A stretch of 64,000 nt of DNA, from NCBI GenBank assembly GCA_017654935.2, contig CM065710.1:27541400-27605399 (forward strand), read 5' to 3'. The DNA is from Phymorhynchus buccinoides (Eukaryota; Mollusca; Gastropoda; Neogastropoda; Raphitomidae). Position 1 is the first letter of the stretch, and every line of letters begins with the position of its first letter. The position numbers and the translations under genes are program-made. The notes beneath the pieces were generated by a model that saw only the letters and a program-made list of their open reading frames with translations, made no database searches and was not told the DNA's origin. Positions 58,850 to 64,000 of the stretch are shown in pieces.

Positions 58850-59130
58850 TAGTTTCATTTGTACTTTAAAATTGTATTGGCAATCTTGTACTTTAGACCC
58901 CCCCCCCCATCAATTTTTGTTTGTTGTTGTCCCACATGTGCCTGTTCGAGTGAGCCTTGAAGGCTTTGCCTCTTGTTTGTTTGAGTGTAAGTTTCAGATA
59001 GGAAATAGCAGATCTGTGGTTAGTAATGTTGCAACACAGGGCATCAAATTATTCTATGCACAGAAGAAAAAAGTTCATTCATCTTCTTAACCTGGTGGTA
59101 ATGACTGCTTTTGTTGTCATATTTCATGTT
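58850..59130. other. Intronic sequence with a short shared motif
   Basis: TGAGCCTTGAAGGCTTTGCC (58948-58967) also occurs in the repeats at 12500 and, reversed, at 34145. Nothing else was recognised. Confidence 0.45.
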
Positions 59131-59133
59131 GTA

Positions 59134-61415
59134 CAGTGGAACCTCCCTTATAAGACTCCCTCCCACATAAGACCCACTTCTCTGAGACATTGCTCTTCTT
59201 TGTAAGTATTAAGATTACCTCCCTTATAAGACCCATCCCGCTATAAGACTCCCTCCCACATAAGACCCACTTTCTCTGAGACATTGCCCTTCTTTGTAAG
59301 TATTAAGATTACCTCCCTTATAAGACCTCCCATTATAAGACTCCCTCCCACATAAGACCTACTTCTCTGAGACATTGCTCTTCTTTGTAAGTATTAAGAT
59401 TACCTCCCTTATAAGACCTCCCATTATAAGACTCCCTCCCACATAAGACCTACTTCTCTGAGACATTGCCCTTCTTTTTAAGTATTAAAATTACCTCCCT
59501 TATAAGACCTCCCATTATAAGGACTCCCTCCCACATAAGACCCACTTCTCTGAGACATTGCTCTTCTTTGTAAGTATTAAGATTACCTCCCTTATAAGAC
59601 CTCCCATTATAAGACTCCCTCCCAAATAAGACCTACTTCTCTGAGACATTGCTCTTCTTTGTAAGTATTAAGATTACCTCCCTTATAAGACCTCCCATTA
59701 TAAGACTCCCTCCCACATAAGACCCACTTCTCTGAGACATTGCTCTTCTTTGTAAGTATTAAGATTACCTCCCTTATAAGACCTCCTCCCATTATAAGGC
59801 TCCCTCCCACATAAGACCCACTTCTCTGAGACATTGCTCTTCTTTGTAAGTATTAAGATTACCTCCCTTATAAGACCTCCCATTATAAGACTCCCTCCCA
59901 CATAAGACCCCACTTCTCTGAGACATTGCTCTTCTTTGTATTATTAAGATTACCTCCCTTATAAGACCTCCCATTATAAGGCTCCCTCCCACATAAGACC
60001 CACTTCTCTGAGACATTGCTCTTCTTTGTAAGTATTAAAATTACCTCCCTTATAAGACCTCCCATTATAAGACTCCCTCCCACATAAGACCCACTTCTCT
60101 GAGACATTGCTCTTCTTTGTAAGTATTAAAATTACCTCCCTTATAAGACCTCCCATTATAAGACTCCCTCCCACATAAGACCTACTTCTCTGAGACATTG
60201 CCCTTCTTTGTAAGTATTAAGATTACCTCCCTTATAAGACCTCCCTTATAAGACTCCCTCCCATTATAAGACCCACTTCTATGAGACATTCCCTTCTTTG
60301 TAAGTATTAAGATTACCTCCCTTATAAGACCTCCCCTTATAAGACTCCCTCCCACATAAGACCCACTTCTCTGAGACATTGCTCTTCTTTGTAAGTATTA
60401 AGATTACCTCCCTTATAAGACCTCCCATTATAAGACTCCCTCCCACATAAGACCCACTTCTCTGAGACATTGCTCTTCTTTGTAAGTATTAAGATTACCT
60501 CCCTTATAAGACCTCCCATTATAAGACTCCCTCCCACATAAGACCCACTTCTCTGAGACATTGCTCTTCTTTGTAAGTATTAAGATTACCTCCCTTATAA
60601 GACCTCCCATTATAAGACTCCCTCCCACATAAGACCCACTTCTCTGAGACATTGCCCTTCTTTGTAAGTATTAAGATTACCTCCCTTATAAGACCTCCCA
60701 TTATAAGACTCCCTCCCACATAAGACCCACTTCTCTGAGACATTGCTCTTCTTTGTATTAAGATTACCTCCCTTATAAGACCTCCCATTATAAGACTCCC
60801 TCCCACATAAGACCTACTTCTCTGAGACATTGCTCTTCTTTGTAAGTATTAAGATTACCTCCCTTATAAGACCTCCCATTATAAGACTCCCTCCCACATA
60901 AGACCTACTTCTCTGAGACATTGCTCCTTCTTTGTAAGTATTAAAATTACCTCCCTTATAAGACCCCTCCCATTATAAGACTCCCTCCCACATAAGACCC
61001 ACTTCTCTGAGACATTGCCCTTCTTTGTAAGTATTAAGATTACCTCCCTTATAAGACCTCCCATTGTAAGACTCCCTCCCATATAAGACCTACTTCTATG
61101 AGACATTGCCCTTCTTTGTAAGTATTAAAATTACCTCCCTTATAAGACCTCCCATTGTAAGACTCCCTCCCATATAAGACCCACTTCTATGAGACATTGC
61201 CCTTCTTTGTAAGTATTAAGATTACCTCCCTTATAAGACCTCCCATTGTAAGACTCCCTCCCATATAAGACCCACTTCTCTGAAACATTGCCCTTCTTTG
61301 TAAGTATTAAGATTACCTCCCTTATAAGACCTCCCATTGTAAGACTCCCTCCCATATAAGACACACTTCTATGAGACATTGCCCTTCTTTGTAAGTATTA
61401 AAATTACCTCCTTTT
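59134..61415. repeat. 91 bp minisatellite in TMEM237 intron 3
   Basis: About 25 units, each with ACCTCCCTTATAAGACC, ACTCCCTCCCACATAAGACC and a GAGACATTGCTCTTC segment. The array begins at TA-CAGTGGAACCTCCC, which is the terminal repeat of the element at 62282-63171. The unit therefore appears to derive from a Tc1/mariner-type terminus. No matching right terminus was found. Minus-strand open frames are repeat translations. Confidence 0.9.
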
Positions 61416-61419
61416 TTAA

Positions 61420-61661
61420 CCCTTTCACCGCCAGCCATATTTCAGCCAAACATTTCCATTAAATTTACCTGGGTAGAGAACAAAATCCATCTGCAGTATT
61501 GGGGATTCTTCTGTGACATATATAAAATAAGATCTAAGATCCTTACTTCCCAAAACTAAGACAATTAGGGTCTTTGGATAATAGACCCCAATTTGATGCC
61601 TTTTAGTGACGTAGGTGTTAAATCGCTGTGGTGCAAAAATGCGACATTGGCGGTGAAAGGG
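61420..61661. mobile_element. TTAA-flanked MITE, family 1, inserted in the minisatellite
   Basis: A 242 bp element flanked by TTAA (61416-61419, 61662-61665) with ends CCCTTTCACCGCCA and TGGCGGTGAAAGGG. It interrupts the last minisatellite unit, which resumes with CTCCCTATATAAGACCTC after the element. Confidence 0.9.
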
Positions 61662-61979
61662 TTAACGACCCCTCCCTATATAAGACCTCATTTGGGATGA
61701 TTTTTGATGTAGTATTAACATGATAAAAATGAAAGACAAAATATCAATAGGAAAAGCATGACAAATCAATCATAATCAATAATAGCATCGCAATTTGGCA
61801 ATATAGGTTTCTGTTTTTAAGCCTTTTGCCCTAAATAATAATAATGGTAGTAACAAAAAAGTAAAGATTAAATCCCATATTTCTTCACAAAACAGGTGTC
61901 TAGGGTTATTGGGTTTTTTAGCTTATTTATTGAGTGAAGTTGAGGCTCATATACTACATATAGTACATATCTATATTGT

Positions 61980-62070
61980 TAAAAACTCGGGACTTTACTG
62001 GTGTTGCACTGCCTCCGGGCATTGCAGCCAGTATTGTTCCCACCATCTTTGTATTTACAAATGTCCCATA
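61980..62070 (-). mobile_element. LINE 3' UTR fragment
   Basis: Reverse complement of about 55075-55150, with TTTGTATTTACAAATGTCCC shared exactly. Confidence 0.7.
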
Positions 62071-62347
62071 TGTGTCTATGACCGAGAGGACGTAAAACAC
62101 CATTTTTCATTCATTCTCATAAGGAATGAGATTATTTAAAACATTTAAAGAACATATGCAACACTCATAGAAAAGTTATTTTGTTGGATGTGAAAACGTG
62201 AAGCATTCTGAATTGAAAGGCTTCATAGCCTCTATTTTTTATCCTTGTGGTTATAACTTTGCAACACAAGTGTTTGCAATACAGTGGAACCTTTATTAAG
62301 ACCTTGTAAAATCAGCCCAAAAGAGGTCTCATAGGGAGGGGTTTTAA

Positions 62348-62574
62348 CCCCTTGACTGCCGTATAACGTATCACATACTGACTTGATGACATCACTGATG
62401 ACATCATCAGATGAAGAGGAATAACTCTAATAATAAAAAAGTGACATGCTGTTTTTTTCTCTCCAACACAGTCAAGAGAGTTATAATCCCCAGACCATTT
62501 TGCCAGATTGGCTCCATCAGTTGTCTTTTTCATGGCATGAATTTTTTTTTAAATTTTCTCTGGCAGCCAAGGGG
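62348..62574. mobile_element. TTAA-flanked MITE, family 2
   Basis: A 227 bp element flanked by TTAA (62344-62347, 62575-62578) with ends CCCCTTGACTGCCG and GGCAGCCAAGGGG. It contains GATGACATCATCAGATGAAG. A second copy in opposite orientation is at 63600-63821. Confidence 0.9.
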
Positions 62575-62680
62575 TTAATTATGCGAATAGGGAGGTGGAT
62601 ACTTAGTATATGAAGGGAAAAAAATCGATGAACATTTTTGGGTCACATCTTAGAGGGAGTCTTAATAGGGAGGGTCTTAA

Positions 62681-63151
62681 CTCACTCGGGGCGAATGAGC
62701 CGGATCCGGCTCATGGCTCGCACAACCGTTTAGGACGAATGGCCCGGATCCGGCTCATAAGAGTTTTCAAGAGGTTTTGATTTCTGGCGTGTAACCAGCT
62801 TTCCGGTGCGAAGTCATAACCTATTTTCAGTTTGCTTTGACCTTGCCTCTCTTGAAATCAACCAATCATTGCATAGTTTACATTCAGCTTTGGTTGTAGA
62901 GGGGGGTCAAAGATCGGAATGTGAAATTTTCCTTCTTTCTATGTGTTAGCTGTTTTCGTCAATAGGAGACAAACGACGAAGGTAAGGAATCTGATATTTT
63001 ACGATCGTTTAGTGCATGGTGTTGCTAATCTTTTCTGAAAATATTGATGCCTAACTCTTCATAACTTGGTTTTGGTGATTATTTTACGAACCTAGTCAAA
63101 TGCCCAGTCCCCACAGAACAAGGGGAAATAATTCAGCCAGTCCCGAGTGAG
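62681..63151. mobile_element. TTAA-flanked MITE, family 3
   Basis: A 471 bp element flanked by TTAA (62677-62680, 63152-63155) with ends CTCACTCGGGGCGAATGAG and CAGTCCCGAGTGAG. It carries a GCCGGATCCGGCTCAT palindrome twice near its left end. No coding capacity was seen. Confidence 0.85.
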
Positions 63152-63202
63152 TTAACAAGGAGGTCCCACTGTATCATCATTAAAGTTCTGTCCGTGTCTC
63201 AG

Positions 63203-63521
63203 GGGGTTTCAAGGGATACACCAAAGCCCAGCTAACCAAACGAGCCCGGCAAGAGAAGGAAGACAAGGCCTCGGAGAAACCGGACCAACCCATACGCACC
63301 ACTCTGGAGTTCGGGCTGGGGACACATTTTGTCTTCCGCACCCTCTGCCTCTTCTTGCACGGGCTGACGGCGGGAATCGCGCTGTGGCAGATCATCGTCG
63401 TGTACATCCTGGCGCGTCATGACGACGCGGATTTCCTGCAGCACTACCACGACCTGGCGCTGCCGGTGCAGTGCTTGTTCTACCTGCTGTTGGCGCTGTG
63501 TGTCATCTCTGCCTGCGACAG
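63203..63521 (+). CDS. TMEM237: TMEM237 exon 4 (first membrane segments)
   Basis: A 319 bp exon with acceptor CCGTGTCTCAG and donor GTCAGT, starting in phase 1 and ending in phase 2. The product begins GFKGYTKAQLTKRAR. It then has a hydrophobic segment, LCLFLHGLTAGIALWQIIVV, and a second one in PVQCLFYLLLALCVISACDR. Family members have HGFLAGCAVWNIVVIY and LLYLLLALSTISAFDR in the same places, so the identification is firm. TMEM237 works at the ciliary transition zone with other Joubert-syndrome proteins. The remaining membrane segments lie in exons beyond the window. Confidence 0.9.
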
Positions 63522-63599
63522 GTCAGTGTGTGTCGACGTCAGAGTCAACATTTCCTTTAACTCATTCGAGTCGTTCCAGCCATATATGTCCGGAATTAA

Positions 63600-63821
63600 C
63601 CCCTTGACTGCCAGAGAAAATTAAAGAAAAAACCCCATTGAGCAAACCATGCCATGAAAAAGACAACTGATAGAGCCAATCTGGCTAAATGGTCTGGGGA
63701 TATTAGTCTCTTGACTGTGTTAGAGCAAAAGCCAGCATATCGGGGTTATTCCTCTTCATCTGATGACATCATCAGTGATGTCATCAGGTCAGTACGTGAT
63801 ATGTTGGTGGCAGTCAAGGGG
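63600..63821. mobile_element. TTAA-flanked MITE, family 2, second copy
   Basis: A 222 bp element flanked by TTAA (63596-63599, 63822-63825) with ends CCCCTTGACTGCCA and TGGCAGTCAAGGGG. It is inverted relative to 62348-62574. Just before it, TTAACTCATTCGAGTCG (63557-63573) resembles the start of family 3. Confidence 0.9.
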
Positions 63822-64000
63822 TTAATAGATAGCTGTCAATTTGATGTATTATCTTCTGTGTGCACACCATACCTTGGTCACTTCTAAACTCGCTTCGCTC
63901 TCTTACACCACAGTTTTGCCTCTGCTTTTGCTTTTGTGGTGGTTCGTTGTTGGGGAACCAATCGATGTAGAGAGTTTTTCTATATAGTCTATATTTGGTC

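Larger units (their letters stand above)
62282..63171. mobile_element. Tc1/mariner-type (Tigger-like) MITE with two nested elements
   Basis: Bounded by TA on each side. The ends are CAGTGGAACCTTTATTAAGA and, in reverse complement, CAGTGGGACCTCCTTGTTAA. Two TTAA-flanked elements (62348-62574 and 62681-63151) are inserted in it. Without them it would be about 190 bp. No coding capacity was seen. Confidence 0.8.

Noticed and set aside
59607..61379. Series of short minus-strand open frames (SGSYVGGSLIMGGLIREVIL)
   Set aside because: Translations of the 91 bp minisatellite, which is shifted by one frame per unit.

Overview
The window is eukaryotic genomic DNA. It has split exons with GT/AG junctions, SINEs with tRNA-like heads, LINE, DIRS, P/THAP, Tc1 and piggyBac-like transposon relics, many microsatellites and minisatellites, and TTAGGG-type motifs. 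An extracellular mosaic gene with F-type-lectin-like and EGF-like exons, together with the repeat types, suggests a lophotrochozoan, probably a mollusc. That taxonomic guess is inference. Only two host genes are recognisable, and both are partial. Everything else is transposon relics, tandem arrays and unassigned intron-like or intergenic DNA.

Three runs of exactly 500 N (1485-1984, 23614-24113, 41001-41500) are scaffold joins. They divide the window into four contigs. Contig 2 (1985-23613) and contig 3 (24114-41000) are inverted copies of each other. Bases 5.48-22.41 kb match 24.11-41.00 kb in reverse complement, with every feature in mirror order. Contig 3 is homologous from end to end, so it may be a redundant haplotig placed inverted, although a true palindrome is not excluded. 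A smaller inverted repeat (1-1484 versus 2459-4126) surrounds the first gap. It is followed by a head-to-head pair of telomere-like arrays (4128-4270).

Each large arm carries, from the outside inwards: a 43-47 bp minisatellite; an EGF-like exon preceded by about four partial tandem copies of its splice acceptor and first half; a tRNA-headed SINE; a 45 bp minisatellite; an F-lectin C-terminal exon; a 3.6-3.7 kb TA-flanked shell with pogo/Tigger-like ends that holds nested repeats and a long SINE; a 39 bp G-rich minisatellite; a small MITE; a second F-lectin exon; a decayed DIRS-type retrotransposon (gag, RT, RNase H) split by a 5'-truncated L1/Tx1-like LINE with a 15 bp target duplication; and, next to the central gap, a P-element/THAP9-type transposase with its THAP domain and C-terminus but no middle. 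The lectin and EGF exons are all phase 1-1 and run minus in the left arm and plus in the right arm.

From 41.5 kb to 55.2 kb the contig holds dispersed repeats, noisy minisatellites, two hairpin MITEs, a dead Tc1-like transposase, a SINE and a LINE 3' end. From 55.58 kb to the right edge lies a plus-strand gene I identify as TMEM237, a ciliary transition-zone membrane protein. Its first four recognisable coding exons are here, and the rest lie beyond the window. Its introns carry a SINE that makes up almost one whole intron, a 91 bp minisatellite apparently seeded from a transposon end, and several nested TTAA-flanked MITEs.
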